From: DASWJZ01 sp963739005
GTDB lineage: Bacteria > Pseudomonadota > Alphaproteobacteria > Rhizobiales > Afifellaceae
Direction of reading: 5' to 3'
DNA length: 64,000 nt
Assembly: GCA_963739005.1 (NCBI GenBank)
Contig: CAVTYQ010000002.1
Location: 62,001 to 126,000, forward strand
Positions within the stretch are counted from its first letter, which is position 1. Each line of letters opens with the position of its first letter. The notes under the pieces are model-generated. The model saw nothing but the letters and a program-made list of their open reading frames with translations, made no database searches and was not told the origin of the DNA. The position numbers and the translations under genes were made by a program. Shown piece after piece: positions 16,743-25,644 of this stretch.

Positions 16743-17921
16743 GTGGCCCGCAAGAGCAACAATTCATTCAACGGCTACCGCCGCGAGAACGGCCGTGTCG
16801 GCGTCCGCAACCATGTCGTGATCCTGCCGGTCGACGACATCTCCAACGCCGCCTGCGAGAGCGTCGCCAACAATATCAAGGGGACGATGGCGCTGCCGCA
16901 TTCCTACGGGCGGCTGCAGTTTGGCGCGGATCTCGACCTGCACTTCCGCACCATGATCGGCACCGGCTCAAACCCGAACGTCGCCGCCTGCGTGGTGATC
17001 GGCATCGAGCCCAGCTGGACCAACCGCATCGTCGAGGGGATCGCCAAGACCGGAAAGCCGGTCGCCGGCTTTTCGATCGAGCAGAACGGCGACCTGAAAA
17101 CGATCATGGACGCCTCTCGCAAGGCCAAGGAGTTCGTGCACTTCGCGACCGAGCTGCAGCGCGAGCCGTGCGACGTTTCCGAGCTCTGGGTCTCAACCAA
17201 GTGCGGCGAGAGCGACACCACGACCGGCCTCGGCTCCTGCCCGACCGTCGGCAACATGTACGACAAGCTCATCCCGGAAGGCATCTACGGCGTCTTCGGC
17301 GAGACTACGGAGATCACCGGGGCGGAGCATATCTGCAAGGCGCGTGCCGCAACGCCTGAGGTCGGTGAGCGCTGGATGAAGATGTTCCAGGCCTATCAGG
17401 ACGAGGTGATCGAGCCCTACAAGGTCGACGACCTCTCCGACAGTCAGCCAACCAAGGGCAACATCGAGGGCGGGCTGACGACCATCGAGGAGAAGGCGCT
17501 CGGCAACCTCGAGAAGATCGGCCGCCAGTGCCGCTACATCGATATCCTGGAACCGGCGGAAGCGCCGAAGTCGGGCCCCGGGCTCTACTACATGGACACC
17601 TCGTCGGCGGCGGCAGAGTGCGTGACGCTGATGGCGGCGGGCGGCTACGTCGTCCACACCTTCCCGACCGGACAGGGCAACGTCATCGGCAATCCGATCG
17701 TGCCCGTCATCAAGATTTCGGCCAATCCGCGCACGGTCCGCACGATGGGCGAGCACGTCGACCTCGACGTCACCGGGATCCTGCGACGTGACATGACCAT
17801 CGACCAGGCCGGCGACGCGTTGATCGACATGGTCGTGCGCACATCGAACGGACGCGCGACGGCCGCGGAAGCGCTCGGCCACCGCGAGTTCGTCATGACG
17901 AAGCTCTACCGGAGCGCCTGA
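16743..17921 (+). CDS. UxaA-family lyase large subunit, SuyB-like
   Basis: A 392-residue protein of the altronate dehydratase C-terminal family. Family features are GYRRENGRVGVRNHVVILP near the N-terminus, SVANNIKG, GTGSNPNVAACVVIGIEP, the cysteine-containing STKCGESDTTTGLGSCP block, and DTSSAAAECVTLMAAGGYVV with HTFPTGQGNVIGNPIVPVIK later. The start is a GTG at 16743 with GGGAGG eight bases upstream. With the SAF subunit it should form a metal-dependent dehydratase or sulfo-lyase. SuyAB (sulfolactate to pyruvate plus sulfite) is my preferred assignment from length and split; a sugar-acid dehydratase is the alternative. Confidence 0.8.
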   Translation: MARKSNNSFNGYRRENGRVGVRNHVVILPVDDISNAACESVANNIKGTMALPHSYGRLQFGADLDLHFRTMIGTGSNPNVAACVVIGIEPSWTNRIVEGIAKTGKPVAGFSIEQNGDLKTIMDASRKAKEFVHFATELQREPCDVSELWVSTKCGESDTTTGLGSCPTVGNMYDKLIPEGIYGVFGETTEITGAEHICKARAATPEVGERWMKMFQAYQDEVIEPYKVDDLSDSQPTKGNIEGGLTTIEEKALGNLEKIGRQCRYIDILEPAEAPKSGPGLYYMDTSSAAAECVTLMAAGGYVVHTFPTGQGNVIGNPIVPVIKISANPRTVRTMGEHVDLDVTGILRRDMTIDQAGDALIDMVVRTSNGRATAAEALGHREFVMTKLYRSA

Positions 17922-17930
17922 CAAGCTTAC

Positions 17931-17955
17931 GCCGCGCCCGCCTTGCGGGCGCGGC
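17931..17955. terminator. Bidirectional terminator between convergent genes
   Basis: GCCGCGCCCGC (17931-17941) and GCGGGCGCGGC (17945-17955) form a perfect 11-bp stem with a 3-base loop, placed between the stop of the lyase gene (17921) and the stop of the LVIVD gene (17974). Confidence 0.75.
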
Positions 17956-17973
17956 GCCGGGACGCTGCCGGAG

Positions 17974-19200
17974 CTAGAAGTCCATCTCGAGGATGTAGAG
18001 ACCGCCTGCGTGGCGGTCGACGGTGTAGACGATGCCGCGCTCGTCGACCGTCACATCGTTCAGCTGCGTCGCGCCCTTCGGCGAGCCCGCGGGCGCCGCC
18101 GGCACGTAGTAGGCGACCTCGCGCGGCTCGTAGGCATTGGAAATGTCGTAGGCCCTGAGCCCCGCGCTGTAGAACGTTCCGAGGATGAATTTGTCCGACT
18201 GCCAGCCGGTGTCGCGCGGCACGTTCTCGTGGATGTTATGCGCGCCGAACCGACCGCCGTGGCCGACGAATTCCATCGGCGGCGCCGGACACGTCGAGAT
18301 CGGCACGAGGTTCTCTTCCGCGCGCGCGTCGAGAATCCAGATGAGCTTGGGCCAGTCCGCGGCGGCGTCCGCGATCGACTCGTCGGTGGTGACGAGGAGG
18401 TCTCGTTCGAAGAGCGGCACGACGGTATGGGTGAACCCGGCATAGGGCGGCGAGTTGTCCCAGCGCGAGATCATCTTCGGACGCGACTTGTCGGAGATGT
18501 CGAGGATGACGACACCACCGTCGACAATGCCGAGATAAGCGCGATCCGGACGCTGCGGGTAGACATTGGTGTTGTGCACCCGGTAGCCCTTGGCGAAGGG
18601 ACCCTGCCGCTCCGGCGCCGGCTCGCTGTCCCCGACCCTGACCCCAGGCAGCCACCATCGGCCGACCTCCGCCGGCTTGGAGGGATTCCTGACGTCGATG
18701 ATCCGATAGAACTGATCGTCGCCCTTGTGATGCGATTGGAAGTCCGCTGCGCCGCCGGAAAGGTGCACGTATTCCCCGTCGCAAAACCACACTTGGTGCA
18801 CGCCGCGCGAATAGGGACCGGAGGCGTCGAAGAAGGCGATCGAACGCGGCGTCTCCGGCGTCGAGATATCGAAAAGCTCGAAGCCCGCCGGCGTCTGCCC
18901 CTGCTCCTGGCACTGATAGGCGACCGCCATGATGTCGCCGGTCAGCTCCAGCGAGTTTGAGCGCATGTAGGGCTGCGGTAGGTCCGTCTGCACGACGAGC
19001 TTCGGCTTGCGCGGATCGCTGACGTCAACCGCGGTGAAGTTCTTCGGCGCGTGCTCGTGCGCAAGCCACAGGATGCGGCGGCCGTCCTTGACGATCTGCA
19101 CCGCCATGCCCTCCCCCAATCCGCCGAAGCCGTTGAGTTCATGCTGCGCGAGCGGGCGGAAGTTGCGAACGAGAGGCGTGGAAGGGGAAGAAGACATCAA
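17974..19200 (-). CDS. LVIVD-repeat beta-propeller protein
   Basis: A 408-residue protein made of LVIVD-type repeats: recurrent short strands such as FTAVDVSDPRKPKLV, GFELFDISTPETPRS, FYRIIDVRNPSKPAE, GVVILDISDKSRPKM and GLRAYDISNAYEPRE, spaced as blades of a beta-propeller. Many LVIVD proteins are exported, but no signal peptide or lipobox is visible here, so a cytoplasmic location is more likely. The function of the family is unknown; several conserved histidines (HQVWF, RVHNTNVYP, GFTHTVVP, GAHNIHENV) could bind metal or substrate. Its promoter carries the shared TATTACAGTA motif, which suggests it belongs to the same pathway. Confidence 0.82.
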   Translation of the reverse strand: MMSSSPSTPLVRNFRPLAQHELNGFGGLGEGMAVQIVKDGRRILWLAHEHAPKNFTAVDVSDPRKPKLVVQTDLPQPYMRSNSLELTGDIMAVAYQCQEQGQTPAGFELFDISTPETPRSIAFFDASGPYSRGVHQVWFCDGEYVHLSGGAADFQSHHKGDDQFYRIIDVRNPSKPAEVGRWWLPGVRVGDSEPAPERQGPFAKGYRVHNTNVYPQRPDRAYLGIVDGGVVILDISDKSRPKMISRWDNSPPYAGFTHTVVPLFERDLLVTTDESIADAAADWPKLIWILDARAEENLVPISTCPAPPMEFVGHGGRFGAHNIHENVPRDTGWQSDKFILGTFYSAGLRAYDISNAYEPREVAYYVPAAPAGSPKGATQLNDVTVDERGIVYTVDRHAGGLYILEMDF

Positions 19201-19235
19201 AAGGAATCCTGCAAAGGCGGGGAATTCAGGTGGCG

Positions 19236-19263
19236 ATCATACTGTAATATCGGGCGACGACAA
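19236..19263 (-). promoter_or_regulatory. Promoter with shared motif, site B (LVIVD gene)
   Basis: On the minus strand TTGTCG (19258-19263) and TATGAT (19236-19241) are separated by 16 bases, a good sigma70-type promoter about 35 bases before the ATG at 19200. The motif TATTACAGTA (19240-19249) lies in the spacer and touches the -10 element, which suits repression. Confidence 0.6.
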
Positions 19264-19314
19264 CGCTGGCCGTTCGAAGGCCGCGGGGGGCGCACGGCGC
19301 CTGCTGGCGCTCTC

Positions 19315-20058
19315 TTAAGCCTCGGAACCTTCGTTCTGCAGCAGGCGCATCACTTCGCTTGCCGCGCTGGTCACCTCGCGACGCGCGATCGCCTCCGCCT
19401 TGTCGGCGTCGCGCGTCTGGATGGCTTTCAGCAGCGCGCGGAGCCCGGCGACGCTCTCCCGCGAGCGGCTGCGCGAGCGCTGCGGATGATGCAGACCGAG
19501 CGCCCGCCAGCGCCACACACGCGCGTGCAATGTCGCGATCATCGACGAGAGGATCTCGCTGCCGGCGCCGGCGAAGAGCACGTCGTAGAACTTGTTCTTC
19601 GCGGTCAGCACCGTCTCCGGGTCGTCGCCCTCATAGGCGGCACATGTCTCTTCGAGCCTGTCGCGGAGCCGCGCCAGTTCGGGAGGACCGGCGTTCATGA
19701 CGAACATGCGCGCCGAAAGGCCCTCGAGAACCGAGCGGATGAGATAAAGGTCCTTGGCTTCGGCGATGCTGAGCTTGCGGACGATCGGCCCCTTGTTCGG
19801 GATCGTCTCCACGACACCTTCCGACTCCAGCTGCCGCAGCGCCTCGCGGATCACGGTCCGCGACACGCTCATCATGTTGACCAGCTCGCGCTCCACCAGG
19901 CGCGAGCCGGGCGCCAGCGTTCCTTCGACGATGGCCTTGCGCAAGGCGTCCACCACATTCCGGCGAAGCGGCGCCGCCGACCGTTGGATGTTGGGGAGCA
20001 GCGACGTGTCCTGCACCGCCTGCGCGCTTTCGCCCTGCGAACCTCGAAGACCCGACAT
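19315..20058 (-). CDS. GntR-family regulator, FadR/FCD subfamily
   Basis: A 247-residue regulator with an N-terminal winged helix (LRRNVVDALRKAIVEGTL, VERELVNMMSVSRTVIREALRQLESEGVV) and an all-helical FCD ligand-binding domain with the usual histidine-containing helices in its C-terminal half. FCD regulators usually repress catabolic genes for organic acids or sugar acids. It is divergent from the flavoprotein operon at 20334 and close to all four copies of the TATTACrGTA motif, so I infer it is the regulator that reads that motif. Its own start at 20058 is 214 bases from the nearest copy. Confidence 0.87.
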   Translation of the reverse strand: MSGLRGSQGESAQAVQDTSLLPNIQRSAAPLRRNVVDALRKAIVEGTLAPGSRLVERELVNMMSVSRTVIREALRQLESEGVVETIPNKGPIVRKLSIAEAKDLYLIRSVLEGLSARMFVMNAGPPELARLRDRLEETCAAYEGDDPETVLTAKNKFYDVLFAGAGSEILSSMIATLHARVWRWRALGLHHPQRSRSRSRESVAGLRALLKAIQTRDADKAEAIARREVTSAASEVMRLLQNEGSEA

Positions 20059-20259
20059 CGATCCCGCCTATTCCCTCCAGCTGAGTTGAGACGCGAGCGT
20101 CATGATACCCGTCCTGCGACGCAAGGCGAACTCCGTGCGCGCGTTGCCATACCCGGCACCTCATTCTTCCCGACGTCGGCGCGCTCCCCACGAGCCTTGA
20201 AGCGCCCGCCCGCATGAACCAAAGCGCCGCGTCGACCGGCCTGCGACTTCAGCTTCCGA

Positions 20260-20288
20260 TTGACATGCCCATATTACGGTAAGACAAT
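20260..20288 (+). promoter_or_regulatory. Promoter with shared motif, site C (flavoprotein operon)
   Basis: TTGACA (20260-20265) and GACAAT (20283-20288) are spaced by 17 bases. The motif TATTACGGTA (20272-20281) lies entirely inside the spacer, the classic place for a repressor site. The gene starts at 20334. Confidence 0.65.
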
Positions 20289-20333
20289 AGCATCGGAAAG
20301 CGCCTACCGTCCACCGTGGAACGAGGAGCGGGA

Positions 20334-22088
20334 ATGCAGCCTTGGCAGACGATCGATACCGACCTCCTTGTCATCGGCGGCGGCGTCGCCGGCAGCATGG
20401 CGGCGATTCCCGCGCTTGAGGCCGGGCTTCAGGTCGTCGTCTGCGAGAAGGGCCGCGTGCTCGACAACTGCGGAAGCGTCGGCTGCGGCGTCGACCACTA
20501 TTTGACCGTGATGGAAAGCGGTCCCGAGTGGGACACACCGGAATTCCTGCTGAAGCACATACCTGAACTGACCGACGGCATCGTCGACATGGCGGTTGCG
20601 AGCCGCGTCATTCACGAGATGCCGAAGATCCTCCGCAAGATCGAGGGGATGGGCGTCGACTTCAAGGACCCGCGCACCGGCGACTACTCGCGCCATCGCT
20701 CCTTCGGCCTGCCCGGCGCCTATCACATCAATTTCGACGGAACGGATTTCAAGCGCCGCATCGGCAAGCACGTCCGCGCCGGCAAGGCGACCGTCCTGAT
20801 GCGCACGATGGCCGTGCAGCTCCTCGTCAAGGACGGCGTCGCGTGCGGGGCGCTCGCCATGAACTTCCGCACCGGAGAATGGGTGGCGATCCGCGCCAAG
20901 GCCGTGGCGCTGACGGCGGGCGACGTCAACCGTCTCTCCAAGAACGCCTCCGGCCTCGCCTTCGACAGCTGGCACTTCCCCTTCAACACCGGCGACGCGC
21001 AAGCGATGGGATATCGCGCCGGCGCCGCGCTCGCGAACATGGAGTTCGTCGAGGCCACCCTCACACCGAAGGGCTTCTCCACCCAGGGCCTGAACGCCCT
21101 GGTGAGCATGGGCGCCTATTTCATCAACAGGAGCGGCGAGCGGTTCATGTTCCGCTACGACCCGAAGGGCGAAAACGCCCGCCGCGCCGTTCTCGCCGAT
21201 GCCGTGGTCAACGAGTACCTGCTCGGCAACGGCCCGATCTTCGTCGACTGCCGCCACCTGCCGGAAGACGAGCTCGACCATATGGAGGCGACGCTCCAGG
21301 TCGATCGCTATACGCTCCCCGCCTACTACCGGCAGAAGGGGATCAGCTTCCGCGACGACCCGATCGAGATTTCGATCTCGGAGCTGTCGATCCGGCGGAG
21401 CGGCGTCTATTTCCGCGGCAGCGGGCTCGCCGTCGACACCAGCGGCGAAACGTCGATCGAAGCGCTCTTCGCCGCTGGCGACTGCGCCACGGTGAGCGGC
21501 GGCATCGCCGGCGCGGCCGTGCTCGGGCACATCGCCGGCGAAGGCGCGGTCGCCCGCATCGGCAAGCGGAGCGACACCTTTGCCGATATTGATTGGGAAG
21601 ACGCGAACCGTCTCCGCGCCGATGCGGAAAGCGCGGTTGAGCGTCGCGACGGCATCTATTGGAAGACCTTCGAGGACGAGGTCCGCCGCACCGTCACCGA
21701 CTATGTCGGGGTCCGCCGCACCGCCAAAGGATTGACCGCCGCTCTCGACAGGCTCGGCGAGCTGGCGCGCCAGGAAGGCAAGCTCTCCGGCGACGACCGG
21801 CACGGGATGATGCGCGTGCAGGAATCGCGGAATATCCGCCTGAACGCCGAGATCATGGCCACCGCAGCGCTCGCCAGGGACGAGACGCGAACGCGCTCCT
21901 CGCACCGGCGGCTCGACCATCCGGAATCCGACAACGTGAACTGGCGGAAATTCGTCTTGGTCGAACAGGGTGCGAAGGGCACGCCGGCGGTCAGCACACT
22001 GGACACCGCCCAGCCGCTCTCCGCCGCGTTCGGCAGAACTTCCAACGGCATTCCGAAGGCGAGGACCGAGCATGCTGCCGCCCGCTAA
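20334..22088 (+). CDS. AprA/fumarate-reductase-like FAD flavoprotein
   Basis: A 584-residue flavoprotein of the succinate dehydrogenase / fumarate reductase / APS reductase alpha superfamily. The FAD motif is DLLVIGGGVAGSMAAIPALE (residues ~11-30), then CGSVGCGVDHYLTV, and a late FAD segment EALFAAGDCATVSGGIAGAA. The C-terminal helical domain contains RRTAKGLTAALDRLGEL. GAGGAGCGGG sets the start at 20334. The next gene is a small 2x[4Fe-4S] ferredoxin overlapping by 17 bases, so the two probably form an AprAB-like complex. Real dissimilatory AprB is longer and no sat, qmo or dsr genes are nearby, so sulfite/APS chemistry is only one possibility; dehydrogenation of an organic acid carried by the following transporter is another. 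Confidence 0.8.
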   Translation: MQPWQTIDTDLLVIGGGVAGSMAAIPALEAGLQVVVCEKGRVLDNCGSVGCGVDHYLTVMESGPEWDTPEFLLKHIPELTDGIVDMAVASRVIHEMPKILRKIEGMGVDFKDPRTGDYSRHRSFGLPGAYHINFDGTDFKRRIGKHVRAGKATVLMRTMAVQLLVKDGVACGALAMNFRTGEWVAIRAKAVALTAGDVNRLSKNASGLAFDSWHFPFNTGDAQAMGYRAGAALANMEFVEATLTPKGFSTQGLNALVSMGAYFINRSGERFMFRYDPKGENARRAVLADAVVNEYLLGNGPIFVDCRHLPEDELDHMEATLQVDRYTLPAYYRQKGISFRDDPIEISISELSIRRSGVYFRGSGLAVDTSGETSIEALFAAGDCATVSGGIAGAAVLGHIAGEGAVARIGKRSDTFADIDWEDANRLRADAESAVERRDGIYWKTFEDEVRRTVTDYVGVRRTAKGLTAALDRLGELARQEGKLSGDDRHGMMRVQESRNIRLNAEIMATAALARDETRTRSSHRRLDHPESDNVNWRKFVLVEQGAKGTPAVSTLDTAQPLSAAFGRTSNGIPKARTEHAAAR

Positions 22089-22353
22089 GCCCGACGTCTA
22101 CAACCCGATCAAGATCGACGCACAGCTCTGCATCCGCTGCAATCTCTGCGATTGGATCTGCCCGGGCGACATCATCTACAAGGAAGAGAACGACAAGACG
22201 ACGATGCCCGTCGTCGCCTATCCCGACGAGTGTTGGTACTGCGGGCTCTGCAAGTCGATCTGCCCGACCAAGGCCATCACCGTCCTCTTCCCCGACGTGA
22301 TGCTTCACAACAAGACCGACGTCGTTTCGCTTCTCGGGAAGGTGCTCGAGTAG
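22072..22353 (+). CDS. 2x[4Fe-4S] ferredoxin, partner of the flavoprotein
   Basis: A 93-residue ferredoxin with two full cluster motifs, CIRCNLCDWICP and CWYCGLCKSICP, each C-x2-C-x2-C-x3-C-P, separated by about 30 residues as in the AprB/fumarate-reductase-associated type. The ATG at 22072 overlaps the flavoprotein stop by 17 bases, indicating coupled translation and probably a stable complex. It should take electrons from the flavoprotein FAD to a carrier that is not encoded beside it. Confidence 0.86.
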   Translation: MLPPAKPDVYNPIKIDAQLCIRCNLCDWICPGDIIYKEENDKTTMPVVAYPDECWYCGLCKSICPTKAITVLFPDVMLHNKTDVVSLLGKVLE

Positions 22354-22428
22354 TCGAAGCCGCGCGTGAAATGACGGACTAAGCGGGCCGAAAAAGATCA
22401 AAAACAACGGCCTGAGGGAGGAAACGCG

Positions 22429-23949
22429 ATGCTGCAAGCGATCGTCGCCGGATTTGGCTCGCTGATGACTCTGGAGGCGGCGGTCTTCATGGTCATCGGC
22501 GTCGTCTACGGCCTGATGGTGGGCATCCTGCCCGGCCTCGGCGGCATCGTCGCGATGGCGCTGCTGCTTCCCTTTGCCCACGGCTATGACCCGGTCGCGA
22601 CGCTGGGGCTGCTGCTTAGCGCCCATATCGCAACGATCTGGGGCAGTTCGGTCACCTCGATCCTGTTCCGGGTGCCCGGCGCGGCCAAGAGCCTGGCGCT
22701 GATTTTCGACGGCTACCCGATGACCCAGCGCGGCGAGGCCAGCCGAGCGCTCGGCGCCTCGGCGACGGCGGCGCTTCTCGGTGGCCTCGCCGGCGCGGTC
22801 TTTCTCGCGATCTCAATCCCGATCGTACGCCCACTCATGCTGGCGCTCGGTCCGCCGGAATACCTGATGATGGCGCTCTGGGGGCTCACCATCATCGCGA
22901 CCTTTTCGGAAGGCTCGCTGACCAAGGGACTGATCGCCGCGGCATTGGGCATCATCCTCGCCTTTGTCGGCATGGACCCGGTAACCGGCACGCCGCGCTT
23001 CTGGTTCGGCAGCGTGTTCCTGCTTGACGGCATCTCGTTTCCGGTCGCGATGATCGGCCTGTTCGCGATCGCCGAGATGATGAAGCTTTACGTCAAGGGC
23101 GGCGCGATCATCGAGCGAGACGTCAGCAAAGAAACGAGCTCGGTGATGGAAGGCGTCCGCGACGCCTTCCGGCACTGGTGGCTCGTGCTCCGCTCGAGCC
23201 TGCTCGGGTTGTGGATCGGAGTGTTGCCCGGGATCGGCGCCAGCGTCGGCGGCATCGCCGCCTATGCCCATGCGGTTCAGACCTCGCGCAACAACGAGAC
23301 TTTCGGCAAGGGCGACGTGCGCGGCGTCATCGCTCCCGACGCGACGCTCGGCGCCAACGAGGGCGGCGGACTGATGCCGACCCTGGCCTTCGGCATTCCC
23401 GGCGGCGAGAGCATGGCAATCCTCCTGATTGCGTTCTACGGCCTCGGCATCAGGCCCGGCCCGGAGATGCTCACAGCTCACCTCGACATCGTCTTCGCCA
23501 TGATGTGGATCATCGTGCTCGCCAACATTCTGACGACCATCATCGGCCTTAGCATCTCGCGTTATCTCGCGCGGCTGCCGGCTCTCAACCCCAACCTGAT
23601 GATCCCGCTGGTGGTCTCCGTCTGCTTCTTTGGAGCTTTCGCGACCCGCGGTCGCGTCGAGGACATGCTCGTCACCGCTGTGTTCGGCGCCCTCGGCTTC
23701 TTCATGGACCGCTACCACTATTCGCGGGCCAACCTGGTCATCGGCATGGTGCTGGCCGACATGATCGAACGCAATCTGCACATCTCGCTCACGCTCTACG
23801 GCGATGGCTTCCTGCTGCTGCGGCCGGTCGCGCTGGCGATGCTCGCCTTCCTCGTCCTGACCACGGCGATGCCGTTCTACAACAACTGGAAACGCCGGCG
23901 CGCCGCACATGTCGATCGGCCGGCCGGCGCTGAGGGAGGCGCTCAATGA
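22429..23949 (+). CDS. tctA: Tripartite tricarboxylate transporter large permease, TctA family
   Basis: A 506-residue inner-membrane protein with about eleven hydrophobic segments and the TctA hallmark GILPGLGGIVAMALLLPF near the N-terminus, a second related stretch GVLPGIGASVGGIAAYAHA and EGGGLMPTLAFGIPGGESMA. It is the main channel of a secondary, binding-protein-dependent carboxylate importer. AGGGAGG precedes the ATG. It lies 75 bases after the ferredoxin gene on the same strand, so flavoprotein, ferredoxin and transporter probably form one operon. Confidence 0.9.
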   Translation: MLQAIVAGFGSLMTLEAAVFMVIGVVYGLMVGILPGLGGIVAMALLLPFAHGYDPVATLGLLLSAHIATIWGSSVTSILFRVPGAAKSLALIFDGYPMTQRGEASRALGASATAALLGGLAGAVFLAISIPIVRPLMLALGPPEYLMMALWGLTIIATFSEGSLTKGLIAAALGIILAFVGMDPVTGTPRFWFGSVFLLDGISFPVAMIGLFAIAEMMKLYVKGGAIIERDVSKETSSVMEGVRDAFRHWWLVLRSSLLGLWIGVLPGIGASVGGIAAYAHAVQTSRNNETFGKGDVRGVIAPDATLGANEGGGLMPTLAFGIPGGESMAILLIAFYGLGIRPGPEMLTAHLDIVFAMMWIIVLANILTTIIGLSISRYLARLPALNPNLMIPLVVSVCFFGAFATRGRVEDMLVTAVFGALGFFMDRYHYSRANLVIGMVLADMIERNLHISLTLYGDGFLLLRPVALAMLAFLVLTTAMPFYNNWKRRRAAHVDRPAGAEGGAQ

Positions 23950-24500
23950 GCCGCCGCCTTCAAGAGAATATCGTGATCCTGCTGCTGCTGGCGTTCTTCG
24001 TCGCGATTCTGGTGGTGAGCCTCGGCTACGGTCCACGCACCAGGCTGGTGCCCGTCCCGATCTCGATCCTGGCGATCGTGCTGATCCTGTTCCAGTTGGT
24101 CTGGCAGAATCTCCGCACAGCCGACGACCTTAGCATCGACCTCCTCGCGGTGCTGACCGGGCGCGGCGACGCGCCCGACGCCAAGGGCGCGGATGCCGCC
24201 CCGCAGCAAACCGGCGCCGGGCCGTCCGCAGAGTGGCAACGGATCGCGATCGCCTTCGGCATGATCGCGCTGTTCATGGCGATGATCCTGGCCGTCGGCC
24301 CGATACCGTCGATCTTTCTGTTTACGGCAGCCTACTTCGTGCTGAGCGGGCACTACCGACTGGGCAAGGCAACGTTCTACGCCGCGCTCTTCACGATCGC
24401 GACCTACCTCGTGTTCGTCCAGATCCTGCGGGTCCAACTCTACAACGGCTATCTGGAGCCGGTGGCGGAGTTCCTTCGTCGGTTGGGCAATGGCGGCTGA
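23946..24500 (+). CDS. tctB: Tripartite tricarboxylate transporter small permease, TctB family
   Basis: A 184-residue membrane protein with four predicted helices: two N-terminal (NIVILLLLAFFVAILVVSLG and PISILAIVLILFQLVW), then a cytoplasmic linker and two C-terminal helices (IAFGMIALFMAMILAVGPIP and FTIATYLVFVQILRV). Its ATG overlaps the tctA stop by four bases. It is the small-subunit partner of TctA. Confidence 0.86.
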   Translation: MSRRLQENIVILLLLAFFVAILVVSLGYGPRTRLVPVPISILAIVLILFQLVWQNLRTADDLSIDLLAVLTGRGDAPDAKGADAAPQQTGAGPSAEWQRIAIAFGMIALFMAMILAVGPIPSIFLFTAAYFVLSGHYRLGKATFYAALFTIATYLVFVQILRVQLYNGYLEPVAEFLRRLGNGG

Positions 24501-24558
24501 TGGGCGGGCAACGTGGCGTGAACAAACAGAATCGACGCATCAAACGGAGGAAGGATAG

Positions 24559-25578
24559 ATGAAGAGACTTCGAGCATTGGCGATCACGGCGCTGGCGGGG
24601 CTGGCGCTCGTGGTCGCGTCGGGCAACAGCCCGTCCAAGGCAGCGGACGACTATTTCAAGGGCAAAGTCGTTCAGTTGATCCTGCCGAACAGCGCGAGCG
24701 GAGAGATGGGGCGCTATGCCGACATGTTCGCGCCCTTTATCGCAAAGTATGCCGGCGCCGACGAAGTGCGTGTCGTCGTCATGACCGGTGGCGGCGGCGT
24801 CAAGGGGACCAACTTCCTGTGGTTTCAGAAGCCTGACGGTCTGACCATTGCGTTCACCAGCGTGCCGGCGCTGATCCTCGCTCAACTCTCGGGCAGCGAG
24901 GCGGTGCAGTTCGACACCACCAAGTTCACCTATCTCGGACGTGCGGCGACCGAGCCGCGCGGGCTGCTCGTCGGCAAACCGTCCGGCATCAAGTCGGTCG
25001 ACGACCTGAAGGCGCTCACTCGTCCGTTCGTCTTTCCGACGCAGGGCACGGACGAGGACTTCTACACCATGGCAATCCTATCCGATGCGCTGGGCTTCAA
25101 GCTGAAGCCGGTGACCGGATATGAAGGACAGGCCGACACCGCCCTCGCCGTGATCAAGGGCGATGGCGACGGCCTCATGACGGCGACGCGGACGGCAGCC
25201 CCGATGATCCAGTCGGGCGACATGCAGCCGATCCTCAGCGTGTGGTCCGAGCGTGATCCCAGCTATCCCGACGTTCCGAGCGTGCTCGAGGCGGTCGAAG
25301 GCTCGCAGAAGAACGCCGTGCAAGCGATCGTCAACATGCTGTCCATGCATCGCGGTTTCTTCGGACCGCCGGGAATGGATCCGGAAGCGACCCGCATCCT
25401 GCGTGACGCGATCACCAAGGCGGCGGCGGACCCCGAGCTTGTCAAGGCTGCCGCGAGTTCGGGCATGGTGCTGCTGCCCTCGCCGGGCGACGTGGAGCAG
25501 AAGAAGATCGACCAGATTACTTCCGCGAGCGCGTCGATCGTTCCCGTGCTCAAGGCGGCGCTGCAAGGGATTCAATAG
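24559..25578 (+). CDS. tctC: Tripartite tricarboxylate transporter substrate-binding protein (TctC/Bug family)
   Basis: A 339-residue periplasmic binding protein with an N-terminal signal peptide (MKRLRALAITALAGLALVVA, cleavage near SKAADD). The Bug-type beginning DYFKGKVVQLILPNSASGEM and the GGGGVKGTNFLWFQKPDG motif are typical. Placing the binding protein last is less usual than tctC-B-A but is seen in alphaproteobacteria. Bug proteins bind di- and tricarboxylates, aromatic acids or amides; the ligand here is presumably the substrate of the neighbouring flavoprotein. A strong terminator follows. Confidence 0.88.
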   Translation: MKRLRALAITALAGLALVVASGNSPSKAADDYFKGKVVQLILPNSASGEMGRYADMFAPFIAKYAGADEVRVVVMTGGGGVKGTNFLWFQKPDGLTIAFTSVPALILAQLSGSEAVQFDTTKFTYLGRAATEPRGLLVGKPSGIKSVDDLKALTRPFVFPTQGTDEDFYTMAILSDALGFKLKPVTGYEGQADTALAVIKGDGDGLMTATRTAAPMIQSGDMQPILSVWSERDPSYPDVPSVLEAVEGSQKNAVQAIVNMLSMHRGFFGPPGMDPEATRILRDAITKAAADPELVKAAASSGMVLLPSPGDVEQKKIDQITSASASIVPVLKAALQGIQ

Positions 25579-25600
25579 CCAGCGCGGCACCGCAGAACTT

Positions 25601-25632
25601 CGGCGCGGCCCGCGATCAGCGGGGCCGCGCCG
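25601..25632. terminator. Bidirectional terminator
   Basis: CGGCGCGGCCC (25601-25611) and GGGCCGCGCCG (25622-25632) form a perfect 11-bp stem with a 10-base loop between the convergent stops of tctC (25578) and korB (25645). Confidence 0.75.
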
Positions 25633-25644
25633 ATTGCTGTACGA

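Noticed and set aside
20334..22353. Genuine dissimilatory APS reductase AprAB
   Set aside because: The ferredoxin subunit is shorter than AprB, no sat, qmo or dsr genes are near, and the transporter context points to an organic substrate. Kept only as a family resemblance.
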